This document shows positions 17,958-26,906 of a DNA stretch of 57,389 nucleotides, one piece after another. This DNA is from UBA9339 sp964535195 (lineage in GTDB: Bacteria > Pseudomonadota > Gammaproteobacteria > UBA9339): assembly GCA_964535195.1 (NCBI GenBank), contig CAZHSI010000008.1:1-57389 (forward strand). The letters run 5' to 3'. Numbering within the stretch: the stretch's first letter is position 1; every line of letters begins with the position of its first letter. A model generated the notes under the pieces. The model worked only from the letters and a program-made list of their open reading frames with translations. It searched no databases and had not been told where the DNA came from. The position numbers and the translations under genes were made by a program.

Positions 17958-18329
17958 AAAAGCAGTTGTATTGATATATCCTGTTTTCTAGCCTAGGATG
18001 TTCCAGTCACGAAGCGGCGGCGGAAATCCTGGGTCAGATGGGAGCGCCCCCCGAGAATAAATCCTGTCAGGGCTTAATTGGAGCGCTTTATCCTAATATG
18101 TATTTAACTTTAAATTCATGGAGATATCAGTTCGCCGATATAGACCCATCCTCCCCGTAAACGAATTTTAAAGGTAAATTATTTTTTGGCACTAATCCCG
18201 CACAAAATGGATCTAGGTGCGAAGCTTGCTTCAAGCGGTTGGATTGTTACCGTTCTTAGGGATAAAATTTTTACTTTATTGCTTTGGTAATAAAATTTAT
18301 TTTGCTAGAATCATCCCAAGCAATAATTT
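17958..18329. other. Intergenic with a GC-rich patch, no gene seen
   Basis: Upstream of uvrD. Bases about 17995-18080 are GC-rich (AAGCGGCGGCGGAAATCC and a CCCCCC run) and unlike the surroundings, suggesting a degraded repeat, and AAGCTTGCTTC near 18222 resembles the head of the triple-hairpin element. No coding frame or known RNA was identified. Confidence 0.4.
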
Positions 18330-20480
18330 ATGAAATCAGATTTCCTAAACGATCTTAATTCAGTACAACAACAAGCAGTTACCTGTTCTGACGGTAATTT
18401 ATTAGTATTAGCCGGGGCTGGTAGTGGTAAAACTCGCGTGCTTGTATATCGGATCGCCTGGTTGCTTTCGCAAGGAATTGGCTTACATAATATTTTAGCC
18501 GTAACCTTTACTAATAAAGCTGCAACCGAGATGCGCAAGCGTTTAGAGGAAATGTTGCAGCTATCGGTGGCACCGCTTTGGGTTGGTACGTTTCATGGTT
18601 TATCCCACCGTTTATTGCGACTACATTGGCAAGAAGCGGGGCTTGCGCAGTCTTTTCAAATTATTGATGCTGATGATCAATTACGTTTATTGAAAGGGAT
18701 TCATAAGAGTATGTCTTTGGATCCAGAACGGTGGCCGGTTAAACAATCACAAGCATTTATTAATAGTAATAAAGAAAAAGGGGTGCGTGCTCGGCAATTT
18801 ATTCCTGGTAACGCGATAGAAGATACCATAAGTAAGATTTATCTAATTTATGAGGAAACCTGTAGTCGCAGTGATTTAGTGGATTTTGCTGAATTGCTGC
18901 TGCGTTCTTGTGAACTTTGGCAAAAAAATCAGCAGCTAAGAGACCATTATCAGCAGAGGTTCTCTCACATTTTGGTTGATGAATTTCAAGATACTAATGC
19001 CTTGCAATATGCGTGGATTAAATTATTGTCTAGTCCAATCTCTAGCCTAACTGCTGTTGGCGATGATGATCAGTCGATTTACAGTTGGCGTGGGGCTGAT
19101 AGTGGGAATATGCAACGTTTAAAACGGGACTACATTAACGTTAATACTGTGCGGTTGGAGCAAAATTATCGTTCGACTGCTACTATTTTAGCAGCTGCTA
19201 ATGCTGTAATTGCCAATAATAGTAACCGACTAGGAAAGACCTTGTGGACCAATGGTGGTGAGGGTGAACCTATCACTATATATACTGCCTTTAATGAGAT
19301 CGATGAGGCACGCTATATGGTTGATAAGATAAAGTTATGGATGAAAACTAATAACACTTTAAATGGAGTAGCAGTGTTATATCGTTCCAATGCGCAATCG
19401 CGGATTATCGAAGAGCAGTTGTTACGTGGGGGCGTTTCTTATCGCGTTTATGGAGGGGTTAGGTTCTTTGAGCGAGCAGAAATTAAAGATGTGTTAGCTT
19501 ATCTACGTTTATTGGTTAATCACGGTGATGATGCGGCTTTTGAAAGGGTGATTAACTTGCCAACTAGAGGTATTGGTGAAGCGGCATTAAGTTCTTTACG
19601 CACTCAGGCTAAATCGTACAATTGTTCTTTATGGCAAGCAATGCAGACTATGCTAGCAACTAGCCAGCTGCCAATCCGTTTGGCCAATGCTTGTAGTGGT
19701 TTTATAAAACTAATTGAAGAGGGCGCAAAAGCTATCGCTGCTTTTGACCTTGCGGAATTAATCCAGTATATAATCAATTTAACTGAGCTACGCGCCCACT
19801 ATGTGAAACCCCAGTATGCAGAATATAAGCAGTCACGTCTGGAAAACTTAGATGAATTAGTGACCGCAGCTCAGCAATTTTCGACTTTTTTGGTAGGTTA
19901 TGACCGGCCATCATTATTACAAGATTTTTTATCACATATTACTTTAGAGTCTGGAGAGTATATTGATAATAATGATAACAATTGTGTTAAACTTATGACC
20001 CTACATGCAGCCAAGGGACTGGAGTTTCCTCTAGTATTTTTATGTGGTTTAGAAGAGGGATTGTTTCCTCATGCAATGTCGATGAAAACTACCGATGAAT
20101 TAGAAGAGGAGCGTCGTTTGTGTTATGTTGGTATGACCCGAGCAATGCAAAAATTATATCTTTTGCATGCTGAGTCGCGACGGTTACATGGTAGTAATGG
20201 TTTGCGTTTTCCATCCCGCTTCTTGCGAGAGGTGCCTGCTACATTAACTGAAAGTGATACTTTGTTAAATAGTGTTAAACCCGCGCTTTCTGTGAATGTT
20301 TCATCGCAGCCGATTAGCGACGAGACGAAAAAGTTTCGTTTGGGGCAAGAGGTGTTGCATGAATATTTTGGTGCAGGGGTTATTATTGGTTTTGATGGCG
20401 ATGGGGAGTATATGTCAGTAAGAGTTAGGTTTAGAAAATATGGGGATAAACTATTATCGCCCCAATATATATCCCTTTAA
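18330..20480 (+). CDS. uvrD: DNA helicase II
   Basis: A 716-residue superfamily 1A helicase, co-linear with E. coli UvrD (720 residues). Motif I (GAGSGKT, residues 29-35), motif Ia (AVTFTNKAA), motif II (VDEFQDTN), motif III (VGDDDQSIYSWRGA), motif IV (RLEQNYRS), motif V (LMTLHAAKGLEF) and motif VI (YVGMTRA) are all present. The C-terminal tail keeps the Tudor-like element (KFRLGQEVLHEYFGAGVIIGF). UvrD unwinds DNA in nucleotide excision repair and mismatch repair. ATG 18330 gives the family N-terminus, although the ribosome binding site is weak. Repeat copy E begins at the stop codon. Confidence 0.97.
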   Translation: MKSDFLNDLNSVQQQAVTCSDGNLLVLAGAGSGKTRVLVYRIAWLLSQGIGLHNILAVTFTNKAATEMRKRLEEMLQLSVAPLWVGTFHGLSHRLLRLHWQEAGLAQSFQIIDADDQLRLLKGIHKSMSLDPERWPVKQSQAFINSNKEKGVRARQFIPGNAIEDTISKIYLIYEETCSRSDLVDFAELLLRSCELWQKNQQLRDHYQQRFSHILVDEFQDTNALQYAWIKLLSSPISSLTAVGDDDQSIYSWRGADSGNMQRLKRDYINVNTVRLEQNYRSTATILAAANAVIANNSNRLGKTLWTNGGEGEPITIYTAFNEIDEARYMVDKIKLWMKTNNTLNGVAVLYRSNAQSRIIEEQLLRGGVSYRVYGGVRFFERAEIKDVLAYLRLLVNHGDDAAFERVINLPTRGIGEAALSSLRTQAKSYNCSLWQAMQTMLATSQLPIRLANACSGFIKLIEEGAKAIAAFDLAELIQYIINLTELRAHYVKPQYAEYKQSRLENLDELVTAAQQFSTFLVGYDRPSLLQDFLSHITLESGEYIDNNDNNCVKLMTLHAAKGLEFPLVFLCGLEEGLFPHAMSMKTTDELEEERRLCYVGMTRAMQKLYLLHAESRRLHGSNGLRFPSRFLREVPATLTESDTLLNSVKPALSVNVSSQPISDETKKFRLGQEVLHEYFGAGVIIGFDGDGEYMSVRVRFRKYGDKLLSPQYISL

Positions 20481-20565
20481 ATTTATTCCACGCGGTCTTT
20501 CGCGTGACAAAGCAATGGTGACCGCGCCACGTGGTTCATACCACGTAGTGAGTCTAAACTTGATT
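20481..20565 (+). repeat. Triple-hairpin element, copy E (middle stem deleted)
   Basis: Directly after the uvrD stop. It has the CCACGCGG...CGCGTG head variant and the CCACGTGG...CCACGTAG tail, but the middle G-run/C-run hairpin is missing. This supports the three hairpins being separable modules. Confidence 0.8.
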
Positions 20566-20585
20566 ACATTTAAGGTGAGGTAGAT

Positions 20586-21875
20586 ATGTCAGACTACAAG
20601 GTTGATGTTAAAGGTTGGCGAACAGAGTGTCGTACCGCATTAAGAGATTGGCATGAAGATTGTCATGATGTGCAATTGCACTATAAAAATATTGTGCAAA
20701 AAAGTTGGCAGAAAACTAAATATGTAACACGTAATCTACCATTTGCTTCAGAAAAAATGGTGATGTGTCCACCCCATTCCATTTTAAACTTTGCTCCTAA
20801 TCAACAACATCGTGCAGATTACGCGACTGGCGCCTGGGAGGGTTCAAGTGCCGAGGCGGTTTTAGATAAAAATAACAAAATTACTGGGGTTAATGTTATC
20901 TTACATCAGCCGCGACTTGAACGTTTTACCCGCTCTTTAAAGGCGCGTGGTTATAGTTTAGCGGTACCTGTTGAGAAATTTGGCCAAGCAATCTTAGATA
21001 CAGTGGCGGTGCATGGTACCGAAGTTTTGTGTGCTGATGATGGTAGTCCAGCGCGAGCCTATATTCGCCCATCGGCAGGTAGTGGTGTTGGGCCTTGGGG
21101 GGTGTCCCTTTCTCCCGAGTATTTTATTGAAAGTAGTATTCTGGTTTTTCGTTGGGGTAACTATTTTCCTGATGCAGCCAGAATAGATCAAGAAGGCGCT
21201 AGAGCAGTTATTACTGGAGCAAAGCGGATGTTTCCTATCGTTGGTAAACATGCTTCAAATTACGGGGCAGCAGCTACGGATGGTTTTTTAGCTCGTAACC
21301 TTAAATATGACGAACTGCTGTATTTAGCACCATATTGTATCAAAGATGGCGCTCTTGATTTTAACTTAAAAAGTTTCGACGAAGTTATGCGTTATGGAGT
21401 TTTGGCCGATGGTCCGGGGGAAGAGGTTTTAGCTGTACTTAATGATGGTGAAACCATAATTTATCCTCCAATGCGAGTAAATCGTTTGGGTGGTACTGTG
21501 TTAGATTATGTAGTAAAACATTTAGCCCCAGCTTTAGGTCTTAAAGTTCGAGAGGAGGATATTACTTTAGAGCAAATTCGCAGTGGTAAAGTTGCTGGTC
21601 TTGCTTATGTTGGTAATGCGGTCAAAGTTACCCCGATTGGGAAAATTGATATCGTAAAGCCTATAGTAGGCACTCACAGTGGGGAAAAAGTTGAAACTTT
21701 ATTTGCAGGTAAGATTCACCCGACGATCCTTAAAATTCAGGAGCAGTTTTTAGCCGAGATTTATGGCAAAAAAACCCCGTCACATGACTCGTTGCTTACC
21801 CCAGTTGATTTAGCTTGGGGTAAAGAGTTTCGCGCTTACTTGGATGATTTTTGGGGCAAACTAGGTTTAGTATAA
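20586..21875 (+). CDS. Divergent class-IV PLP aminotransferase (branched-chain aminotransferase-like)
   Basis: A 429-residue protein similar to type-II branched-chain aminotransferases. The fold-type IV lysine is probably the K of GKHASNYGAAATDGF, aligned with AKAGGNY in IlvE. The glycine loop ADGPGEEVL replaces the usual EGSGENIF, and FRWGNYFP resembles family arginine-containing loops. It differs in an unusual N-terminal 75 residues and in the altered EGxGEN box, so the substrate may not be a branched-chain amino acid. ATG 20586 has AAGGTGAGG upstream. A shared transcript with the next gene (19 bases downstream) is likely. Confidence 0.75.
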   Translation: MSDYKVDVKGWRTECRTALRDWHEDCHDVQLHYKNIVQKSWQKTKYVTRNLPFASEKMVMCPPHSILNFAPNQQHRADYATGAWEGSSAEAVLDKNNKITGVNVILHQPRLERFTRSLKARGYSLAVPVEKFGQAILDTVAVHGTEVLCADDGSPARAYIRPSAGSGVGPWGVSLSPEYFIESSILVFRWGNYFPDAARIDQEGARAVITGAKRMFPIVGKHASNYGAAATDGFLARNLKYDELLYLAPYCIKDGALDFNLKSFDEVMRYGVLADGPGEEVLAVLNDGETIIYPPMRVNRLGGTVLDYVVKHLAPALGLKVREEDITLEQIRSGKVAGLAYVGNAVKVTPIGKIDIVKPIVGTHSGEKVETLFAGKIHPTILKIQEQFLAEIYGKKTPSHDSLLTPVDLAWGKEFRAYLDDFWGKLGLV

Positions 21876-21894
21876 TTATAATTAAGGTTAAATT

Positions 21895-23070
21895 ATGCCC
21901 CGAATTTGGCTGTCATCGGTTATTATTTTACTAAGTGTTGTCTTGTATACTTTTTTTAAAATCAGTCAATTTTTGCTAGGGCAGCAAGTCTTAGTAGCAG
22001 CTGTTTTAACTTTCCTGCTCTTTATTATTATGATTGGGTGGGAGTTTTTATATCGTTATGATATGTCATTAGCTAACGTTGGATGGTTTCGTACTCTTGC
22101 TTGGATTGGTTCTACACTACTCGGAGTTTGGGTGTCTTTTATTTTGTTTTCGCTAATGGCGGATTTATGTCGGTTAGTTTTTTGGGGAATTACCACACTT
22201 AGTCATGTGATATCACTTAACCAAGTACAGAGTCTATTTTTATCACAACGAATTACGCTTACGCTATTTATTGTTTCATTATTAATTGCTGGTTTAGGTT
22301 TGAGGACTGCTTTATCTGGGCCGAAAGTGATTGAGGTTTTTGTACCGCTAGACAATAGGCGAGCAGAGTTGACAGAACTAAAAATTGTCCAGATTAGTGA
22401 TTTACACGTTGGGCCTCTTATTCGTCACGATTATGTAGCAAAAGTAGTGCAAAAAGTTAATGAATTAACACCAGATATTGTCGTGTTAACTGGGGACGTT
22501 GCAGATGGTGATGCTTCAGTATTAACCGCACAGTTACAGCCGCTAACAAAAATAAAAGCATCGTTGGGTAAGTTTTATGTTACCGGTAATCATGAGTATT
22601 ATTGGGGCGCAGAAGAATGGATTAAGAGTATGCGTTATCTTGGTTTTATACCGCTGATTAACGGAAACTGCATAGTTAATTTTAATCATGTAAAAATTTT
22701 AATTGCTGGTGTAACCGATATTTCTGGAGGCCAATTTCTGGCTTTACATAGTCCAGAGGTAGAGCGGGCAATCTTTTCTCATGAAGCAACCGATTTTAAA
22801 ATATTACTTTCTCACAGCCCGCGTGTCATTAGCCAGGCTTCACAAGTTGGATGTGACTTGCAACTTTCAGGGCATACTCATGCGGGTCAATTTTTCCCCT
22901 TTAATTTACTGGTTCCTTTAGCACATAAATACCATCGCGGCCTAAATTGCCAAGGTAAAACTTGGCTTTATATTAATTCTGGGACTGGTTCGTGGGGGCC
23001 AGTTAACCGTTTTGGAGTGCACTCTGAGATTACGATTATTAGGTTTAAAAATAGACCCATCGCGCCATAG
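21895..23070 (+). CDS. Membrane-anchored metallophosphoesterase (YaeI/COG1408-like)
   Basis: A 391-residue protein with about four N-terminal membrane segments (residues 5-150), then a calcineurin-like phosphoesterase domain: QISDLHVG, LTGDVADGD, VTGNHEYYW, LLSHSP and LSGHTHAGQ. Such proteins hydrolyse phosphodiester bonds facing the periplasm or cytoplasm; E. coli YaeI is active on simple phosphodiesters and some relatives act on UDP-diacylglucosamine or similar lipids. The substrate here is unknown. ATG 21895 has AAGG at good spacing and follows the aminotransferase gene closely. Confidence 0.85.
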   Translation: MPRIWLSSVIILLSVVLYTFFKISQFLLGQQVLVAAVLTFLLFIIMIGWEFLYRYDMSLANVGWFRTLAWIGSTLLGVWVSFILFSLMADLCRLVFWGITTLSHVISLNQVQSLFLSQRITLTLFIVSLLIAGLGLRTALSGPKVIEVFVPLDNRRAELTELKIVQISDLHVGPLIRHDYVAKVVQKVNELTPDIVVLTGDVADGDASVLTAQLQPLTKIKASLGKFYVTGNHEYYWGAEEWIKSMRYLGFIPLINGNCIVNFNHVKILIAGVTDISGGQFLALHSPEVERAIFSHEATDFKILLSHSPRVISQASQVGCDLQLSGHTHAGQFFPFNLLVPLAHKYHRGLNCQGKTWLYINSGTGSWGPVNRFGVHSEITIIRFKNRPIAP

Positions 23071-23185
23071 TTATGTAACTATGCATCTCGCAACCGGCGA
23101 GTCGCAATCATTGCTCGATCAACCTTGATAATGTTAGCGTGTAAGTAGTTGTCGCTGCCTAAACTAAAAAAACTAATTTTAGTGT

Positions 23186-23214
23186 TTTACTTATGTTGTT
23201 TTAATAGTTATAAT
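23186..23214 (+). promoter_or_regulatory. Sigma-70 promoter of the 69-residue gene
   Basis: TTTACT (23186-23191) and a perfect TATAAT (23209-23214) are separated by exactly 17 bases and lie about 50 bases before ATG 23265. A small inverted repeat (ACTAAAA 23163-23169, TTTTAGT 23177-23183) sits just upstream. Confidence 0.6.
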
Positions 23215-23264
23215 TTTTAGTTAAGTAAATTAGGAAATTTATTTTTTAAAAGGAGTTTATTAAA

Positions 23265-23474
23265 ATGGATATAGAAACCGCAGTAAAGTCTGTTAACAAT
23301 TACCTTAGATCATCAAGCCGTCGTCTTTTTGGCGCTAATTCAAACGACACTTATCAGCCAGAGCAGCGTTCAAAAGTAGCAATGATGCTTTATCGCGCTT
23401 TTATTAGTGACAAAAATTTCAGTAGCTATCGCCCCGTTTGGAAGCGTTATGTCACCTTTGGTAAGACCATATAA
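23265..23474 (+). CDS. Small conserved-looking protein, 69 residues
   Basis: A short but well-formed gene: strong promoter, AAAAGGAG ribosome binding site, ATG, and a basic soluble product (MDIETAVKSVNNYLR..., with SSRRLFG and YRPVWKRYV). No membrane segment or signal peptide. It is not recognised; the regulation signals argue that it is real. Repeat copy F follows its stop by three bases. Alternatives include a regulator of a neighbouring process or a small nucleic-acid-binding protein (basic charge), but this is speculation. Confidence 0.65.
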   Translation: MDIETAVKSVNNYLRSSSRRLFGANSNDTYQPEQRSKVAMMLYRAFISDKNFSSYRPVWKRYVTFGKTI

Positions 23475-23476
23475 AT

Positions 23477-23697
23477 TAAAATTTATTCCACGCGGCTTGC
23501 CGCGTGTCAAAGCAATGGGGGATAGTCAAGGGGGAGAGGCGCAGCTCTCCCCCTTGACCGAGCCACGTGGTTTATACTACGTGGCGAGTCTAAACTTGAT
23601 TTTCCTAGAAGCTTGCTTCGAGGATGAAGTAATGGGGATTGCCAGGGTGGGGCAGCTTTCCACCGAGGATGAACCTGAGGTATGAACCCCAGGTGCA
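23477..23697 (+). repeat. Triple-hairpin element, copy F plus partial copy F2
   Basis: A full copy (23477-23602) with a perfect middle hairpin (GGGGGAGAG...CTCTCCCCC), followed directly by a diverged partial copy (about 23603-23697) whose tail reads CCTGAGGTATGAACCCCAGG. The pair lies between the 69-residue gene and fmt, which converge here, so it could act as a terminator. Confidence 0.85.
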
Positions 23698-23711
23698 GTT
23701 AATAGATTGAT

Positions 23712-24656
23712 TTACAGCAATTTTTTACCGATCGCAAAAAGGTCTTTATGGGCATTTAAGATGTCGTGCACTAATAAGGGCTTGCCACCGGGAAATTGAA
23801 TTTTTAGTAAGCATAATGTGCCGTTACCGGTTGCGACCTCGATGCCATCCTTGCTGCCAGCAATAATGGTTCCAGGATCGACGTGCGTGGCTGAGGTGTT
23901 GTTATTTTTAATTTCTGCGTGCCAAATTCTTATATAGTTATTTTCTATTTCGGTATATGCAATAGGCCAAGGAATGAATGCACGAATCATTCTTGCAATT
24001 TCTGCAGCACTTTTTTGCCAATCGATTTTACCCTCCTCTTTGGAGACTTTATTGGCATAAGTAGTGTTATCGTTGCTTTGAGGTCTAAGTTGTGCTTGAC
24101 CAGTTTCAATTTCAGTTAAAACTTCTAGTAACAGTTTTGCGCCGATTTGTGCAGCTTTTTCCATTAAGGAGGCAGTGGTATCAGTGTTATCTATAGTTAA
24201 TGTTTCTTGTTTATAAATGTCCCCTGTGTCAAGGCCAGTATCCATGCGCATAATAGTAACACCTGTAAGGGTATCACCGGCTAAGATTGCTCGTTGAATT
24301 GGAGCGGCACCACGAAAATGGGGGAGTAGTGATGGGTGAATATTAATGCAGCCAAATTTTGGGGTATTTAATATTATTTCTGGTAAGAGTAAGCCATACG
24401 CAACGTCAATGAAAATATCAGCTTCAAGGTCACGTAATTGTTTTTGTGCTTCAGGATCTTTTAGAGTTGTCGGCTGATATATTGGAAGTTTGTGGGTAAG
24501 TGCTAGATTTTTTACTGGGCTTGCTGTTAATTTCTGTCCTCTCCCTGCTGGTCGGTCAGGTTGCGTATATACCGCGCAAATTTCATGGGGTGAATTTATT
24601 AATCCTTCTAGTGTTGGTAAAGAGAATTTAGGGGTGCCGGCAAAGATTACTTTCAT
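23712..24656 (-). CDS. fmt: Methionyl-tRNA formyltransferase
   Basis: A 314-residue enzyme that formylates initiator Met-tRNA using 10-formyl-tetrahydrofolate. The N-terminal Rossmann domain shows FAGTPKFSLPTLEGL and the catalytic region NIHPSLLPHFRGAAPIQRAI (Asn-His-Ser...Asp motif, with MDTGLDTGDI). The C-terminal OB-fold tRNA-binding domain is complete. The length matches the family. It lies ten bases after def on the same strand, the usual pairing, so removal of the formyl group and its addition are co-expressed. Confidence 0.97.
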   Translation of the reverse strand: MKVIFAGTPKFSLPTLEGLINSPHEICAVYTQPDRPAGRGQKLTASPVKNLALTHKLPIYQPTTLKDPEAQKQLRDLEADIFIDVAYGLLLPEIILNTPKFGCINIHPSLLPHFRGAAPIQRAILAGDTLTGVTIMRMDTGLDTGDIYKQETLTIDNTDTTASLMEKAAQIGAKLLLEVLTEIETGQAQLRPQSNDNTTYANKVSKEEGKIDWQKSAAEIARMIRAFIPWPIAYTEIENNYIRIWHAEIKNNNTSATHVDPGTIIAGSKDGIEVATGNGTLCLLKIQFPGGKPLLVHDILNAHKDLFAIGKKLL

Positions 24657-24666
24657 ACTTAAAATC

Positions 24667-25185
24667 CTATTTCTTTTCGCTTAATTTGGCAATTTTTTTC
24701 TCAAGCAGTTCCCGTTCTGTTTTTGTCAGATAATCAATATAAAGCACTCCTTGTAGATGATCGTATTCGTGTTGTAAGCAACGTGCAAAATAGTCTTTGG
24801 CTTCAAATTCTAATTGATTACCGTGTCTATCAAGCGCACTTGCTCTAACTTTAGTTGCTCTTTTTACTTTAGCATAGATGTTTTTTTGTGGGTAAAGCGA
24901 CATGCACCCTTCATCATCAATGTTGCTGCCTTCTATTGGTACAACTTGTAGGTTGATAAGACAAAGAGGCTCAGTACCATCGGCTTGATTAATCACAGTA
25001 ATGTTGGGTGGGTCGGCAAGATCTAGTTGAGTTGCGGCAAGAGCAGCACAGTTTTCCGCGAGAGCTAAAGTTTCCAGCATGTCGTCAATCGTTTTCTGAA
25101 TTTTTACTGCTTTAACGTTGCCAACACGATAGCCTTTTTTCCGCAAGCGTAAATCCGGGTATTGTAGTATTTGTAGTATCGCCAT
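24667..25185 (-). CDS. def: Peptide deformylase with altered motif 1
   Basis: A 172-residue Fe/Zn deformylase that removes the N-formyl group from new proteins. Motif 2 (EGCMS, E92-S96) and motif 3 (QHEYDH, metal ligands H139 and H143 and catalytic E140) are intact. Motif 1, normally GxGLAAxQ, reads CAALAATQ (residues 46-53): both conserved glycines are replaced while the glutamine Q53 is kept. This could mean reduced or altered activity, or a lineage variant. It is first in the def-fmt pair, diverging from dprA. Confidence 0.92.
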   Translation of the reverse strand: MAILQILQYPDLRLRKKGYRVGNVKAVKIQKTIDDMLETLALAENCAALAATQLDLADPPNITVINQADGTEPLCLINLQVVPIEGSNIDDEGCMSLYPQKNIYAKVKRATKVRASALDRHGNQLEFEAKDYFARCLQHEYDHLQGVLYIDYLTKTERELLEKKIAKLSEKK

Positions 25186-25292
25186 AAAATTAGTAGTACT
25201 CTTTCTTTCTGTATAGCTAGGTTTTTATAGTAACATAATAGCAAAGTTACGGCGAATGTCATCATCGTAAAAAGATTATCAGAAGTTATGCT

Positions 25293-26387
25293 ATGGTAAA
25301 AAGCGGTAAAAACACTAACCTAGTTAATCTCCTTTTATTGCTTCATAATACCCGTTTGGTTTTTAACTGGGGAAAAAAACTTCTTACGTTTTTACCAAAC
25401 CTTGATGAGCTAATTACAAAATTGCCAGACCAAGAGGCAGCAAAATTAAGCAACCCTGATTGGTGTAAGGTTGAGCAAGCTTTAGCTTGGGCTGAAGAAG
25501 ACGGTAATCAAATTATTACTATTGATGACAATGATTATCCGTCACAATTAAAAGAAATACCAAATCCACCGCTGATACTTTTTGTTACTGGTGACGCTAA
25601 GCTTTTACAATCTGAACAAATAGCTATGGTGGGCAGTAGAAATCCTACGCCAATCGGGCTTGAAATCGCCCAAGATTTTGCTGTTGGTCTTGTGCACTTT
25701 GGTTTAACTATTACCAGTGGCTTTGCGCTTGGTATTGATGCAGCAAGCCACCGTGGTGCGCTCAAGGCTTCTGGGAAAACTATTGCGGTTATGGGCGCTG
25801 GTTTAAATCAGTTATATCCATCGCGTCATGTAAGGCTTGCTCAAGAAATTATCGAGGCTAATGGAGTTTTATTATCAGAGTTTCCATTAGATGCTAAGGC
25901 AGAGTCGTGGCATTTTCCATTACGGAATCGCATTATTAGTGGTTTAAGTCTTGGTACCTTAGTGGTTGAAGCAACTATGCGTAGTGGTTCACTTATTACG
26001 GCAAGACTTGCAGGTGAACAGGGTAGAGAGGTGTTTGCTATCCCTGGTTCGATTTATAATCAGAACGTTCGTGGTTGTCATTATTTAATTCGTCAAGGTG
26101 CAAAACTAGTAGAGCAACCCCTAGATGTTGTGGAAGAATTCGCGCAATATATTAGGATTAAATATGATGTTATTTCTGATAATAAGCATAATAAAACAAA
26201 AAATAAACTTGATCGTGAGCATAAGAAGCTGTTAGATTGTATGGGTTTTGACGTTACCAATGTTGATACTTTAGCGGCAAGAGTTGATTTGCCAGTATCA
26301 CGTGTTGGGGTAATGTTATTAGAGTTAGAGTTGCAGGGATTGGTGAAGAGTTTAATTAATGGTTACAGTAGAGTATATTCCTCGTAA
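25293..26387 (+). CDS. dprA: DNA-processing protein DprA/Smf
   Basis: A 364-residue protein that loads RecA on incoming single-stranded DNA in natural transformation. The extended Rossmann core is present (MVGSRNPTPIGLEIA, SGFALGIDAASHRGAL, AVMGAGL, LSEFPLDAKAESWHFPLRNRIISGLS, RSGSLITARLAGEQGREVFAIPGS), followed by a C-terminal winged-helix (about residues 300-360). Gene order dprA-smg-topA is typical of gammaproteobacteria, so presence here says little about competence. ATG 25293 is used. Confidence 0.95.
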   Translation: MVKSGKNTNLVNLLLLLHNTRLVFNWGKKLLTFLPNLDELITKLPDQEAAKLSNPDWCKVEQALAWAEEDGNQIITIDDNDYPSQLKEIPNPPLILFVTGDAKLLQSEQIAMVGSRNPTPIGLEIAQDFAVGLVHFGLTITSGFALGIDAASHRGALKASGKTIAVMGAGLNQLYPSRHVRLAQEIIEANGVLLSEFPLDAKAESWHFPLRNRIISGLSLGTLVVEATMRSGSLITARLAGEQGREVFAIPGSIYNQNVRGCHYLIRQGAKLVEQPLDVVEEFAQYIRIKYDVISDNKHNKTKNKLDREHKKLLDCMGFDVTNVDTLAARVDLPVSRVGVMLLELELQGLVKSLINGYSRVYSS

Positions 26388-26407
26388 ATGAAAAGTATAG
26401 CCGCATT

Positions 26408-26905
26408 ATGAAACATAGTATTGTTGAAGTTATCGTATATTTGCTTGAAATAGCTAGTTCGCAGGTAACAAAGGCTGAAGGTCCTTGTGCTGCATTTGAC
26501 ACCGAGTTTTTCCAACAAAAACTTGAAGATGCTGGGTTTTCGCAAGAGATAGTGACCGATACTTTTGATTGGCTAAAAGAGTTAATCGAACAGCAATGCT
26601 GGTATGCTGGGGGGGTAGTTGGCGATAGTGTCGATGGTAATAAAACCCTACGTATTTTTGACCCAGTAGAAAAAGCTCGCCTTAATCCGGAAGTTCGTAG
26701 TTTTATTTTGTCTTTAGAATGCACTGGTATTTTAGACACCAAAATGCGTGAGATAGTTATTAGTCAGCTTATGCAACTTAATCATCGTTTTATCGAACTA
26801 ACCGACGCCAAATGGGTAATACTTTTGGTGTTAATGAGTAAATTGAATAGAAACATTCAGGAGATGCGTAGTTATTTTTTAGCTACGGTAGTGTCAGGAG
26901 TATAA
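26408..26905 (+). CDS. smg: Smg protein (DUF494)
   Basis: A 165-residue acidic helical protein of the Smg/DUF494 family, recognised by its N-terminal KHSIVEVIVYLLE and its place between dprA and topA. The molecular function of the family is not established. It ends one base before the topA start, suggesting translational coupling, and begins 20 bases after dprA. Confidence 0.9.
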   Translation: MKHSIVEVIVYLLEIASSQVTKAEGPCAAFDTEFFQQKLEDAGFSQEIVTDTFDWLKELIEQQCWYAGGVVGDSVDGNKTLRIFDPVEKARLNPEVRSFILSLECTGILDTKMREIVISQLMQLNHRFIELTDAKWVILLVLMSKLNRNIQEMRSYFLATVVSGV

Positions 26906-26906
26906 G

